A DNA stretch of 55,590 nt from Streptomyces huiliensis (GCF_020037025.1 NZ_JAIQLH010000016.1:1-55590); one strand, 5' to 3'. Shown: positions 15,702-24,390, counted from the stretch's first letter. Numbers and translations are program-made. Notes: a model not told the origin generated them from the sequence alone.

Positions 15702-16229
15702 ATGGACCTCAGCTCAGTGATGATCGCCGTAGCCGGCGTGGCAGGCACCCTGGGAGGATCCCTCCTCACCCAGCGCCGCGCCGAACGCGCGAGACGCCGG
15801 GAAATACGGTTCGTGCGCGAGCACGACGAAGCTCGCGAGAACCTCGCGCTCCGCCGCACGAGCTACGCGGAACTCAACAGGGACGCCCGCCAGTTCACGA
15901 CCGCGCTCAACCGCCACCTCCACGTACTCCGCGAGCGCGGAACAGCGACCGACGCCGACAAGACCGCCCTGGACGAGGCCAAGGCCGCCTTCCGGGACCG
16001 TTATTCCGAGGCGCAGATGGTCGCTCCCGAGGGGGTGCTCAGCCACGCTGGCGCCGCCAACCACGCGCTGAGCCATGTCTACCGCCAGGTGAAGCGCCTG
16101 GAACGCGGCGAACCCGAACCGGGCGAGACGCTCGACTCCGTGTCCCGCGACCAGCACGACATCTGGGACCTGCTCGGCACCATGCGCACCGCGATGCGCC
16201 GCGACCTCGGCATCGCGGGAGGCGACTGA
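15702..16229 (+). CDS. Membrane-anchored coiled-coil hypothetical protein
   Basis: 175 residues. An N-terminal hydrophobic helix (SSVMIAVAGVAGTLGGSLL) is followed by a very charged helix (RRAERARRREIRFVREHDEARENLALRRTSY) and further helices to the end, consistent with a single-pass anchor and cytosolic coiled coil. GGGAGG lies before the ATG. The type is common in Streptomyces and no function is known. It stands alone between a terminator and the F420-type reductase. Confidence 0.78.
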   Translation: MDLSSVMIAVAGVAGTLGGSLLTQRRAERARRREIRFVREHDEARENLALRRTSYAELNRDARQFTTALNRHLHVLRERGTATDADKTALDEAKAAFRDRYSEAQMVAPEGVLSHAGAANHALSHVYRQVKRLERGEPEPGETLDSVSRDQHDIWDLLGTMRTAMRRDLGIAGGD

Positions 16230-16352
16230 GCCTGAAGCAGGACCGCACCCGCGATGGGACGTCGTGACGAGAGCGCGGCGGTCTCCCCTCCCCGCGAGGG
16301 TTGTGCTGGACTGTCCGGACACCATCCGTACGCGACGAACGGGGTGAAGACG

Positions 16353-16835
16353 ATGCCTCTTGAGGGCGAGTACGAGCCGAGTCCGGCGCAGTGGATCCGC
16401 GAGCAGGTCGAACTGTACGAGAGCTCGGGCGGCACACAGGGCACGACGCTCTGGGACACGGGCCTGCCGGTCGTCATCGTCACGATGCGCGGCGCGAAGA
16501 GCGGCAAGCTCCGCAAGGTGCCGCTGATGCGCGTGGAGCACGAGGGGCGGTACGCGGCGGTGGCGTCGAAGGGCGGCTTCCCGCGCCACCCGGTCTGGTA
16601 CTTCAACCTCAAGGCCGACCCGCGGGTGGAGCTCCAGGACGGCGCCGAACGCCGAACCATGGTGGCCCGTGAGCTCTCCGGAGACGAGAAGGCCCGGTGG
16701 TGGGAGCGCGCGGTCGCCGCGTACCCGCCGTACGCCGAGTACCAGGAGAAGGCCGGCCGCGTGATCCCGGTCTTCGTACTCGAACCCGAGCCTCCGGCCG
16801 GACCGGCGAACCCCCCGGCCCCGACGGAGAACTGA
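16353..16835 (+). CDS. Nitroreductase-family deazaflavin (F420)-dependent oxidoreductase
   Basis: 160 residues: [80 protein letters not shown], ending in [12 protein letters not shown]. These are the hallmarks of Ddn-type split-barrel proteins: the [15 protein letters not shown] phosphate-binding stretch and the PxHPxWYFNL strand bind coenzyme F420 and menaquinone-like substrates. ATG 16353 is chosen because Ddn proteins begin a few residues before SPAQWI. It probably reduces quinones or xenobiotics at the membrane face. Confidence 0.9.
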   Translation: MPLEGEYEPSPAQWIREQVELYESSGGTQGTTLWDTGLPVVIVTMRGAKSGKLRKVPLMRVEHEGRYAAVASKGGFPRHPVWYFNLKADPRVELQDGAERRTMVARELSGDEKARWWERAVAAYPPYAEYQEKAGRVIPVFVLEPEPPAGPANPPAPTEN

Positions 16836-16842
16836 ACTTCGC

Positions 16843-16874
16843 CCCCCCAATTAGGGGGTGTCCGGCGGATCATG
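16843..16874. repeat. Possible IS5-type terminal sequence
   Basis: CCCCCCAATTAGGGGGTGTC then CGGCGGATCATG: a short G/C palindrome followed by a sequence resembling left ends of Streptomyces IS5-group elements. A transposase fragment lies 330 bases downstream. No matching right end was found, so this is only a candidate. Confidence 0.35.
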
Positions 16875-16942
16875 CAGCGCCCCGTAAAGTGGAGGTTTGC
16901 GATCCCCGGCCTGGGGGCGAGTGGGCGGCCTACGCTGGGCTC

Positions 16943-17422
16943 GTGTCCGAGGGCGCGGGGCGGGCCGGGGAGAGGGTCTGCCGGGCGTGTGGTGAGCGGC
17001 TGCGGCCGGGGGTCCGGCCGGAGGCGGTGTTCTGTTCGTCGTCGTGTCGCTCCAGGCAGTGGCGGGCGGAGCGGCGGCTGCGGAAGCGGCCGGCGGCAGT
17101 GCGGGACGGCGCCGGCGAGGCGGTGTGCCCGGTGTGCAGGGGCCGGTGGATCGCGGGTGTGGACCGGTGGTCGTCGGCGGTGTACTGCTCGCACCCGGAG
17201 ATCACGATCGTCTGGGCCGACTCCGCCTACGCGGGCAAGCTCGTCACCTGGGCGAAGAGACATCTGAACCTGACGATCAAGATGGTCTCCCGGCCGCGGT
17301 ACGCCTCCGGGTTCGTGACCCTGCCCCGCCGCTGGGTCGTCGAGAGGAGCCTGGCCTGGATCATCAGTGTGCTCGCCGCCCACATGATCAAGGTTTCGGA
17401 GTGCTGGACGAGCCGCTCGTAG
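16943..17422 (+). pseudogene. Chimeric ORF: Zn-ribbon protein fused to IS5 transposase C-terminus
   Basis: Residues 1 to about 87 (VCRACGERLRPGVRPEAVFC, SSSCRSRQWRAERRLRKR, VCPVCRGRWIAGVDRWSSAVYCSH) are a small multi-Cys zinc-ribbon protein. From PEITIVWADSAYAGKLVTWA the frame continues as the end of an IS5 DDE transposase (RYASGFVTLPRRWVVERSLAWI), then turns into nonsense at 17365 because the following 82 bases are inverted. The chimera is open but is clearly a product of transposition and deletion, so neither parent protein is functional. Confidence 0.75.
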
Positions 17423-17446
17423 TCGGGCGCGTGGTGGCGGGCGTGC
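17365..17446. mobile_element. 82-bp inverted segment of the IS5 transposase gene
   Basis: Reversing these 82 bases in place restores a continuous transposase end after SLAWI: MHARHHAPDYERLVQHSETL then IMWAASTL. This C-terminal signature is now read only on the minus strand. Confidence 0.7.
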
Positions 17447-17454
17447 ATCAGGGG

Positions 17455-17677
17455 CGCCATAGTCGCTCACGCGGCGGACATACAGCAGCCCATAGCTCAC
17501 CAGCTGCGGACGCCCGTCGCCGAGCGTCCGACGGCGGGAGTCGTTCCAGGACTTCGCCAGGCGCAGCAGCCGCTCGGCATGCGCCGTCAATCGAGGCTTC
17601 AACGCCGTCACCTCCTCGACGCTCGGCGCGACCCCACCCGGACGGACGCCCAGAGCCGCCGCCACCGTCGACCGCAC
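17455..17677 (-). pseudogene. Truncated hypothetical gene (5' part only)
   Basis: From GTG 17677: RSTVAAALGVRPGGVAPSVE, EVTALKPRLTAHAERLLRLA, KSWNDSRRRTLGDGRPQLVS. These are helical segments resembling the start of small Streptomyces proteins of the DUF6415 kind (low certainty). Coding sense is lost at about 17452, where the IS5 fragment begins. The copy of the GTGACGCTGTCGGGGATCTT repeat immediately upstream supplies a GGAG ribosome site. Confidence 0.5.
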
Positions 17678-17678
17678 A

Positions 17679-17702
17679 CTCCAAGATCCCCGACAGCGTC
17701 AC
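17679..17702. repeat. Third copy of the 21-24 bp element-end sequence
   Basis: CTCCAAGATCCCCGACAGCG-TCAC, identical over 24 bases to 11317-11340 and over 21 bases to the inverse of 10516-10536. It is either an IS end or a conserved 5' leader, since it ends in GGAG just before the truncated gene on the minus strand. Confidence 0.6.
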
Positions 17703-17771
17703 GCACGACCGAGAAGGACCGGCGTCCCGGCCGCGCCGCGGCCGGGACACCAAGCACATCGACCGGTCGGC

Positions 17772-18144
17772 TTACACGTACTCGAGCAGCCAGCCGACGG
17801 GGGCGTTGTCGACCATGTCGCCGGCGCTCTTCTTCACGCGCCCGATGCTGACCTTCTGGGTTCCGGCGGGGAGTTTCTCGGCGAGCCGGGCGTTGCCGGC
17901 GATGATGTCCCAGTTCTTGACGACGGTCCACGTCGTGCCGTTGTGCAGGGCCACCCGCAGCCGTACGTCGGCCCAGTCGGAGCCGAAGCTGAGGTAGCCG
18001 TCCCCCCCAGACCGTACTGTTGCCCTGGTTGGGGTTCGGGACGGCCAGGACGATGCCGTACTTGTAGTGGATGAGCCCCCCCGACTCGTTGACCATGAAA
18101 CCATGGGGGACCTCACCGGTCTGGAAGTGGGACTGGGTGGCCAC
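17772..18144 (-). pseudogene. Frameshifted small hypothetical protein
   Basis: Starting at GTG 18144 (AAGGA six bases upstream): ATQSHFQTGEVPHGFMVNES, GGLIHYKYGIVLAVPNPNQG, NSTVWG. The remainder, DGYLSFGSDWADVRLRVALH, NGTTWTVVKNWDIIAGNARL, VDNAPVGWLLEYV, is in another frame. The switch falls in a run of seven G (18002-18008 on the opposite strand); six would restore one protein of about 123 residues. It may be a true frameshift or a homopolymer sequencing error. The product looks like a small beta-rich secreted-type or phage-like protein. Confidence 0.65.
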
Positions 18145-18440
18145 CGGCACTCCTTGTCTGTCCGGCGAGCGGGTCCGAACGGCACCGCAGCAGCCGGACG
18201 GTCAGACGCTGCGCCCGCGATCAGCGCTCTCTCACTATGCGGCTGGACGCACACCCCTGGAGCGCCTTGTGATATTCAGGACGAATGTATGGCCAGTAAC
18301 CGATGAGCGATTTTATGTGCGAATCATTGAGGTTCTTCGAGTCGGCCACTGATCGGGTGACAGGCAAGGACGCGTAACGGACAAGGCTCCCGGACGGTTG
18401 AGCGAGAGATCTCACGTCTCAACTCGATCGCCAGGGAGCC
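18145..18440. other. Intergenic region before the IS5-like transposase
   Basis: 296 bases, locally AT-richer than the surroundings (for example ATTCAGGACGAATGTATGG and GCGATTTTATGTGCG), which suggests foreign origin. It holds the presumed left end of the IS element, whose inverted terminal repeat could not be fixed by eye, and the hairpin at 18382-18443. No gene seen. Confidence 0.6.
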
Positions 18441-18443
18441 TTG
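18382..18443 (+). promoter_or_regulatory. Nested hairpin covering the transposase RBS and start
   Basis: Outer arms CAAGGCTCCC (18382-18391) and GGGAGCCTTG (18434-18443) pair exactly. Inner arms GTTGAG/CTCAAC and a central GAGATCTC extend the stem. The right outer arm contains both the AGGGAG ribosome site and the TTG start, so a transcript entering from outside would fold and block translation. Confidence 0.7.
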
Positions 18444-19193
18444 TTGGTCACCTATCCTGCCGCACTGGACCTTCCGCATGCCCTCGTGGAATGGGTCACG
18501 ATACTCATCGTCACCCGCGAGGGTGACCGCCGGTGCAAACTGCCAGCCTCTCAGCGGGCCCTGATCACACTCGTCTACCTGCGCAAGCACGACACCCTCG
18601 CCCAGATCGCCGCCGGGTTCCGGATCAGCGAGAGCACCGCCCACGCCTATGTACACAGCGGGATCACACACCTGTCCTCCCGCGCTCCCTCACTCACCCG
18701 CGCACTGCGACAAGCCCGCCCCGAGTACGTCCTCGTCGACGGCACTCTCGCCGAGTGCGATCGCGTGGGCAACGGCCAGGACGACTGTTCAGGCAAGCAC
18801 CGCAAGCACGGCGTGAACATCCAGGCGGTCACCGGCCCGGCCGGTGAGCGCGTCTGGTACTCGCCCGCCCTGCCGGGACGGACCGCGGACATCACTGTCG
18901 CCCGCACCCACCACATCGTCACCATCTGTGAACATCTGAAGATCCCCGCTCTCGCGGACAAGGCGTACCAGGGTGCCGGCGGAACGTTCGCCACACCCGT
19001 CAAAAAACACCGAAGCCGTGACCTCACCGTCAAAGAGAAGTCCGTCAACCGGGCACATGCCCGACTCCGCTCGCCCGTCGAACGGGCCTTCGCACGACTC
19101 AAAGCCTGGCGGATCTTCCGCAAAGCTCACGTCAGCCCCAACAAGCTCACGTCAATCGTCAAGGCCATCATCACTCTGGAGAAGCAACGCTGA
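18441..19193 (+). CDS. IS5-like family transposase (DDE, Tnp_4 type)
   Basis: 250 residues from TTG 18441. An N-terminal helix-turn-helix ([35 protein letters not shown]) precedes an RNase-H-like catalytic core: [14 protein letters not shown] holds the first Asp, [16 protein letters not shown] and [13 protein letters not shown] the second Asp, and [30 protein letters not shown] the final Glu. All three acidic residues are present, so the enzyme may be active. The flanking stretch to about 19315 ends in a GGTTGAGAAACAGGCTC-type sequence likely to belong to the right end. It lies among several decayed elements. Confidence 0.9.
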   Translation: MLVTYPAALDLPHALVEWVTILIVTREGDRRCKLPASQRALITLVYLRKHDTLAQIAAGFRISESTAHAYVHSGITHLSSRAPSLTRALRQARPEYVLVDGTLAECDRVGNGQDDCSGKHRKHGVNIQAVTGPAGERVWYSPALPGRTADITVARTHHIVTICEHLKIPALADKAYQGAGGTFATPVKKHRSRDLTVKEKSVNRAHARLRSPVERAFARLKAWRIFRKAHVSPNKLTSIVKAIITLEKQR

Positions 19194-19422
19194 AGAAGCT
19201 CATTCACTCTGGAGTGACACCTCACGGTCGCCGGCCCCAGGCCCTCTTCGCGGCAAGCCCCGCAGCACGACAGCGGCAGGTTTCACGAGGGTTGAGAAAC
19301 AGGCTCAGCTGAGAGGGGCGGGGAACTGGGCGATCGGCCACCGACGAGGGGGCTGACGAGGCATGCCTGGCGCCGCATCGGCCCGGAACCCGGGAGAAGA
19401 CGACCGGCGTTAACCTGACGCC

Positions 19423-20067
19423 ATGACCAGCACCATGCGTTCCCTGTTCCTCGACGCGGCCCGGGCCGCCGCCGGCCTGATCGCCGATCCGAAGGTGGCC
19501 GCGGCCTGGGACGAGCCCGGCGCCCTTCCGAAGATGACGGTCGGCGGCATCGCCGAGCACCTGGCATTCCAGTTCCTGGCGGTGCCGGGGGTCGTCGCCG
19601 AACCGGTCGAGGGCCGCCAGGAGCTGGATGTTCACGACTATTACGCCCAGATCTCCTGGATCGGCGAGGACGTCGACAGCGAGTTCAACACCGGTATACG
19701 CGACAACGCCGAGCGGCACAGCGCCGAGGGCCCGACCGAGCTGGTGGCGCGCACCACCGCCACACTGACGGAGCTGGCGGCCGACCTGCCGTCCGTTCCC
19801 GACCACCAGGTGCGGATGGGCCACTGGCCGGAGGCCATCTCGACGAGCGTCGACACCTTTCTCCGCACCCGTCTGCTGGAGTTGCTGATCCACAGCGACG
19901 ACCTGGCGGCGAGCGTCGGCCTGGACACGCCGGCGGTCCCGGCGGCGGCCACCGAGTCCGTGGTGGACGTGCTGACCCGCATCGCCATCCGCCGCCACGG
20001 TCCCGTCGCGGTCCTCCGCGGCCTGTCCCGGGTGGAGCGCGCCCCGGAGGCGGTCAACGCACTCTAG
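19423..20067 (+). CDS. Mycothiol-dependent (DinB/maleylpyruvate isomerase-like) protein
   Basis: 214 residues: MRSLFLDAARAAAGLIADPK, VGGIAEHLAFQFLAVPGVVA, LVARTTATLTELAADLPSVP, LLELLIHSDDLAASVGLDTP. The pattern with a His in the second helix (AEHL) and HSDD near residue 153 matches the MDMPI N-terminal/DinB-like four-helix bundle that uses mycothiol and a metal. Reaction unknown; family members isomerise, detoxify or hydrolyse thiol adducts. TAACCT lies eight bases before the ATG with no ribosome site, suggesting a leaderless message. Confidence 0.8.
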   Translation: MTSTMRSLFLDAARAAAGLIADPKVAAAWDEPGALPKMTVGGIAEHLAFQFLAVPGVVAEPVEGRQELDVHDYYAQISWIGEDVDSEFNTGIRDNAERHSAEGPTELVARTTATLTELAADLPSVPDHQVRMGHWPEAISTSVDTFLRTRLLELLIHSDDLAASVGLDTPAVPAAATESVVDVLTRIAIRRHGPVAVLRGLSRVERAPEAVNAL

Positions 20068-20086
20068 GTTCTCTCCTGCGAACCAT

Positions 20087-20540
20087 GTGATCTTCTACCC
20101 GGTCGCTCGTTGGTTCGATCGCGGGTCGGGGCGCCACGGTTCATGGAAAACCGTCTACGAACGGCATCGGCGCTGGTCGGCGGACGGGACGTGGGACAGG
20201 ATTCTGCCGGCCGTCCAAGCCGATGCCGACGCCGATGCCGACGCCGAGGGCCCGGGCCATGTGAGCGGCGACAAAGCGTACTCATCGCGCCTTAACCGGC
20301 GTTACCTGCGGCGTCGACAGATCAAGCACACTATTCCCGAGCGCCGGGACCAGCGGGCCCATCGTCGACGCCGCGGCGGCAATGGCGGCCGGCCCGCTGG
20401 ATTCGATCCGGCGCTCTATGCCCGGAGGAACGAAGTCGAGCGACTGATCAGCCGGTTGAAGATCTCACGGGCCGTAGCGAAGCGCTTCGCCAAGAGGGCG
20501 TATGTCTTTCACGGCACCCGTGACCGTCGCTCACGCAAGC
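20087..20540 (+). pseudogene. Decayed IS5-family transposase 1
   Basis: WFDRGSGRHGSWKTVYERHR and RWSADGTWDRIL represent the N-terminal part. The central catalytic region is missing and replaced by an Ala-Asp repeat (GCCGATGCCGACGCC repeats). The C-terminal part follows: VSGDKAYSSRLNRRYLRRRQ, IKHTIPERRDQRAHRRRRGG, NEVERLISRLKISRAVAKRF and YVFHGT. The frame breaks at about 20519. At least one Asp of the DDE triad is lost, so it is inactive. Confidence 0.85.
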
Positions 20541-20657
20541 TGGGGCATGGGCATGCCTCCAGGCGTCTTCTTCGCGCGAAGCCGGATGTCACGGCCGTGG
20601 GTGGGTCGCCTGATCTATCCCATCGGCCACGCCCTGTCGGCAACCTGGCCGGTACGG

Positions 20658-20692
20658 CTCTGCCCCTCCTTGTCACCCGAGGAGGGGCAGAG
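20658..20692. terminator. 12-bp stem-loop terminator
   Basis: CTCTGCCCCTCC (20658-20669) pairs exactly with GGAGGGGCAGAG (20681-20692) across an 11-base loop. It lies 15 bases beyond the stop of the cold-shock gene on the minus strand. Confidence 0.85.
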
Positions 20693-20706
20693 GCCGCGTC
20701 GGTGAG

Positions 20707-20910
20707 CTACAGGGGCCTGATGTTGGCGGCCTGCAGGCCCTTGGGGCCTACCTTGACCTCGAACTCCACCTTCTGGTTTTCCTGCCGGGTCTTGAAGCCG
20801 TCCGTGCGGATCTCGCTGAAGTGGGCGAAGAGCTCGTCACCGCCACCCTCCGGGGTGATGAAGCCGAACCCCTTCTCCCCGTTGAACCACAACACAGTGC
20901 CGGTGGCAAT
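20707..20910 (-). CDS. Cold-shock protein (CspA family) with ATT at the usual start position
   Basis: 67 residues from ATT 20910: [70 protein letters not shown]1 (KGFGFI) and RNP2 (LFAHFS, normally VFAHYS) are intact, so it should fold as an OB barrel that binds single-stranded RNA/DNA. Relatives begin MATGTV; here the ATG is ATT, with GGGAGGG three bases upstream. An alternative in-frame TTG at 20940 would add ten residues unlike the family. It lies between two decayed transposases, and its own terminator follows. Confidence 0.8.
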   Translation of the reverse strand: MATGTVLWFNGEKGFGFITPEGGGDELFAHFSEIRTDGFKTRQENQKVEFEVKVGPKGLQAANIRPL

Positions 20911-21149
20911 GTCCCTCCCAAGGGTGTCAACGCGCCGCAAGGCCGGACGGCCCCACAGCGTAAATGGTCATGCCATTCCGGGCGTGGAGCCGGAACCCTC
21001 ACCCTTCAGGCCCGCTTGAACCAGCTCTTCATCCGCAAAATTCACCTCGCCGGGGCGAAGGCGGCTGCCGCCCTCTGGCTCCCCTGCTGACGCCGAGCCA
21101 GCGGGGGGAGACGCCCCGCAGAGGTCGAGACCCCAGACCGGATCCGGGT

Positions 21150-21395
21150 CCCTCGGCCGCCGGACGGGCGACCCCGGGGCCGAAGGACCGGCGGGCCGAC
21201 CGGCGGCGCAGAGACCGGGAGGGCGGCAGGGCCGCCGGCTTCGACCGCGCCCGCTACGGGCGCCGCGGCGAAGCCGAGCGGACGATCAACCGACTCAAGA
21301 ACTCCCGCGCAGCCACGACCCGTTACGACAAGCGGGCTCACGTCTTCCATGGCACCGTCACCGCCGCAGCGATCCGGCTCCGGCTCCGCCAGTGA
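21150..21395 (+). pseudogene. Decayed IS5-family transposase 2 (C-terminal end)
   Basis: DRRADRRRRDREGGRAAGFD, RARYGRRGEAERTINRLKNS, RAATTRYDKRAHVFHGTVTA, then AAIRLRLRQ and stop. This is the last third of a transposase of the same type as the remnant at 20.1 kb. The Glu of the catalytic triad (GEAERTINRLK) is present but the Asp residues are gone. No upstream part is attached. Confidence 0.8.
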
Positions 21396-21441
21396 TCCGC
21401 CGAACAGAAGCCAGGACGCGGTCTCAGAGAAGGACGCGGTC

Positions 21442-21999
21442 TCAGAGAAGGCGTTTCAAGGTCAGTGCGTGCATCACTTCCACCAGGCCGACCGCGATCA
21501 GCCAGATGCCGGTGAACACGGCGAGTGTGGTGATCGCGGAGAGTGGCCAGGCGATGACGATGCCACCGCCGACGATTGCCAGCACGCCGAGGAAGATGCC
21601 CCAGCCGTTGGCCAGTTCGGCGCTGGTCACCGCCGTCGCGATGCCGTACATCAGCAGGCCGATGCCGATCCACAGACTCAGCAGCAGCACGGAACCGCGC
21701 AGGGTATTCCGGAAGCAGAACAGACCGAGCATGATCGACAACGCGCCGGCGACGAGGTAGAGGACACGCATGCTGGTGGAGACGAACGCACCGAACGCTG
21801 TGACGATCTCCATGACGCCGCTGAGGACGAGGAAGATACCGAACAGCACGCCTACCGCCATGAGTGTCTTGTCCGGCCAGGCCAGCGTCAGCACGCCGAC
21901 CGCGAGGGCGGCCACGCCCAGCAGCAGTAGGGACACCCACGCCGCTTTGCCGAGTCTCTGCAGGTCGCGAGTGATACGTGTGGCATCAGAAGCAGTCAT
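21442..21999 (-). CDS. HdeD family membrane protein
   Basis: 185 residues with six hydrophobic segments: AAWVSLLLLGVAALAVGVLT, KTLMAVGVLFGIFLVLSGVM, MRVLYLVAGALSIMLGLFCF, LLLSLWIGIGLLMYGIATAV, WGIFLGVLAIVGGGIVIAWP, LAVFTGIWLIAVGLVEVMHA. Repeated small-x-x-small helix pairs and the pattern of three two-helix hairpins match HdeD/DUF308 proteins, associated in enterics with acid stress. ATG 21999 with a weak AAAGG upstream. It stands alone beside IS remnants; function in Streptomyces unknown. Confidence 0.9.
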   Translation of the reverse strand: MTASDATRITRDLQRLGKAAWVSLLLLGVAALAVGVLTLAWPDKTLMAVGVLFGIFLVLSGVMEIVTAFGAFVSTSMRVLYLVAGALSIMLGLFCFRNTLRGSVLLLSLWIGIGLLMYGIATAVTSAELANGWGIFLGVLAIVGGGIVIAWPLSAITTLAVFTGIWLIAVGLVEVMHALTLKRLL

Positions 22000-22139
22000 A
22001 AGTGCATATTCAGCCTTTATGCCCCTTCATGCATCCGCGAGGGCAGCATTCCCCCCGAACGGCCGTTCCGAGTGGTCGGCGCCGACGGCGCCGATGACAA
22101 TGCCGCCCCGGCACGCGACCGGACGGCCCGCCCCGGACG

Positions 22140-22242
22140 TCAGGCGTCGCGGGACGCCCACACCTCGGCGTACGGGCCTCGGTCCACCCCGTCGACCACG
22201 AAGCCCGCACCGGCCACCGCGGCGGCGAACTCGTCACCGGCC
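22140..22242 (-). pseudogene. C-terminal stub of a SAM-dependent methyltransferase
   Basis: The minus strand reads AGDEFAAAVAGAGFVVDGVD, RGPYAEVWASRDA, stop: the typical last helix-strand pair (GF-VVD ... RGPYAEVWA) of class I methyltransferases. Upstream the frame is broken by a 19-base tandem duplication (GCGAACTCGTCACCGGCCG, about 22226-22263). The rest of the gene is absent. Confidence 0.45.
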
Positions 22243-22287
22243 GGCGAACTCGTCACCGGCCGGCGGCCAGAGTGAAAAGGATCGCGC

Positions 22288-23754
22288 TCACACGCTCGCG
22301 GCCCTGGCCGCCGCCATCTCCTCCGCCACCTCCTCCGCTTCCTCCTCCGTCGCCACCGACGGCGGCGAGCCCTCCAGCGGCCGCCCGGCCGTCTCCTTCA
22401 TGCAGGCGACCGCGGCCACGCCGACGAGGGCCGCCCCCGCGGCGTACCAGGCGGGGGCCAGGTCGCTGCCGGTGGCGTGGATCAGGCCGGTGGTGATGAG
22501 CGGGGTGGTGCCGCCGAAGAGGGAGGTGGAGACGTTGTAGCCGATGGAGAGGGAGCCGTAGCGGACGCGGGTGGGGAAGAGTGCGGGGAGCGCGGCCGAC
22601 ATCGTGCCGAGGAGGCAGACGAGGGGCAGGCCCAGCAGGAGCATGCCGCCGAGGACGGCGACGACGCCGCCCTGCCCGATCAGCAGGAACGCGGGCACGG
22701 ACAGGACGACGAACCCGCCCATGCCCGCCATGAGCAGCGGTTTCCGCCCCGCCCGGTCGCTGAGCCGCCCCACGAGGGTGATGACGCACATCAGCAGCAG
22801 CATCGTCACGATCAGGATGACGATGCCGTGCGCCTCGTCGTAGCCGAGCCGGTCGGTGAGGTAGGTGGGCAGGTAGGAGAGGAGCATGTAGTCGGTGATG
22901 CCGTAGGCGCCGGCCAGGACGACGCACAGGGTCAGCCGGCGCCACTGCGTACGGAAGATCTCCCGCGGCCCGGGCGCCTCCGCCTCCTGCCGGGTCCGGC
23001 TCGCGGAGTCCTCGGCCAGCTTCCGGAAGGCCGGCGTCTCCTCCAGCCGCAGCCGCAGGTACAGGCCGACGAGGCCGAGCGGCCCGGCGACGAGGAAGGG
23101 GACCCGCCACCCCCACTCCCGCATCCCGTCGCCGCCGAGCCAGGTGCTCATGACGGTGACGAGGCCGGCGGCGCCGACGTAGCCGGCGAGGGTGCCGAAT
23201 TCGAGGAAACTGCCGTAGTAGCCGCGGCGTTTGTCGGGCGCGTACTCGGCGATGAAGGTGGACGCGCCGCCGTACTCGCCGCCGGTGGAGAACCCCTGGA
23301 GCATCCGGAAGCCGATCAGCAGGACCGGGGCCCAGAAGCCGATGACCGCGTACGACGGGATCAGTCCGATGGCGAAGGTGCCGGCGGCCATCAGGACCAT
23401 GGTCAGCGCCAGCACCCGTTTGCGGCCGACGCGGTCGCCGAGCGGCCCGAAGAACAGCCCGCCGAGCGGCCGGACGAGGAAGGCGACGGCGAAGGTCGCC
23501 AGGGACGACAGCAGCCGTACGACACCGTCGCCGGACGGGAAGAACACGTCGCCGATGACGACGGCCAGGTAGCTGTAGACGCCGAAGTCGAACCACTCCA
23601 TGGCGTTGCCGAGCGCCGCCGCCTTCACCGCGCGTCTGACCAGCCGCTCGTCGGTGACCGTGATGTCCGTGACGTCCGCGCGTCCCGGCCGTGCCGCGCG
23701 GCGGCGCTCGGCGGCCCGGTGGAGCGCCGCGTGCCGGCCGGCGCCGGGCGGCAT
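22288..23754 (-). CDS. MHS-family (ProP-like) MFS transporter
   Basis: 488 residues with twelve membrane spans. VKAAALGNAMEWFDFGVYSY is the first-helix signature of the metabolite:H+ symporter family. FFGPLGDRVGRKRVLALTMV is the loop 2-3 motif, GFRMLQGFSTGGEYGGASTF the TM5 motif, and VGRLSDRAGRKPLLMAGMGG the mirrored motif in the second half. Relatives import proline/betaine, alpha-ketoglutarate or citrate. Both ends are long and charged; the C-terminal EEEAEEVAEEMAAARAA helix is unusual. An upstream in-frame TTG at 23820 would add 22 low-complexity residues. Confidence 0.92.
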   Translation of the reverse strand: MPPGAGRHAALHRAAERRRAARPGRADVTDITVTDERLVRRAVKAAALGNAMEWFDFGVYSYLAVVIGDVFFPSGDGVVRLLSSLATFAVAFLVRPLGGLFFGPLGDRVGRKRVLALTMVLMAAGTFAIGLIPSYAVIGFWAPVLLIGFRMLQGFSTGGEYGGASTFIAEYAPDKRRGYYGSFLEFGTLAGYVGAAGLVTVMSTWLGGDGMREWGWRVPFLVAGPLGLVGLYLRLRLEETPAFRKLAEDSASRTRQEAEAPGPREIFRTQWRRLTLCVVLAGAYGITDYMLLSYLPTYLTDRLGYDEAHGIVILIVTMLLLMCVITLVGRLSDRAGRKPLLMAGMGGFVVLSVPAFLLIGQGGVVAVLGGMLLLGLPLVCLLGTMSAALPALFPTRVRYGSLSIGYNVSTSLFGGTTPLITTGLIHATGSDLAPAWYAAGAALVGVAAVACMKETAGRPLEGSPPSVATEEEAEEVAEEMAAARAASV

Positions 23755-24390
23755 GTCGCCGTCGCCACCTGCGCTGTCGCTGCCGTCGCGCCGGATCGCG
23801 GCGCTGCTGCCTCTGGGCAAGACGCGGTTCCTTCCCTGCGGATCGCGGGCCCGGCCGGCGTGTCCGGTGGCGGGCCCCGTGTGCGCGGCTCGCCTTCACA
23901 CCGGGCACGGTCGTGAAACGGCCACCGGCCGTTTCGCGACGCAGATCACGTTTCTCGGCGAGTTCGGGCGCCGCTCCTCGCGGACGTCCTGCCGTCCCGG
24001 CCGGGCGGCTCTCCGGCGACGGACGGAACCGAGGGCGGCCTGGTGCCTGATCACCTGCTTGCCCATTACCGACCACCGGTGAAGAAATGCGGCGCAAAAC
24101 CGATAGCCGGCGGTGGGCCGAACAAGCTGTAGCGGGAAACCGACTGCGCACATCCCCGGTGAAGGTGGTGCCATATCACTTATTGGTCGGATAAACCGGA
24201 TTCGAAAGAATATCACCGCTTCGAAGGAAGCTGCTGGGCTTTCCGAGCCAGTCGGCTCGGCCGGCCCATACCTTGCTACCAATGGATGGACCGTCGCAAT
24301 CGCCCTTCCTGACTTGCCGGATCCTCCGCGTCGCGTATCGGCGCACACCCGTGCGTCGGCCGCCCGGCCACGCAAGGAGTAGCCACCCCG
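23755..24390. other. Intergenic region upstream of the encapsulin operon
   Basis: 636 bases between divergent genes. It contains a 9-bp perfect hairpin, GAAACGGCC/GGCCGTTTC (23915-23935), that may be an operator or terminator, and an AT-richer stretch (24115-24250) likely to hold the encapsulin promoter. AAGGAG lies 10 bases before the encapsulin start. No gene with credible codon use was found in it. Confidence 0.6.
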
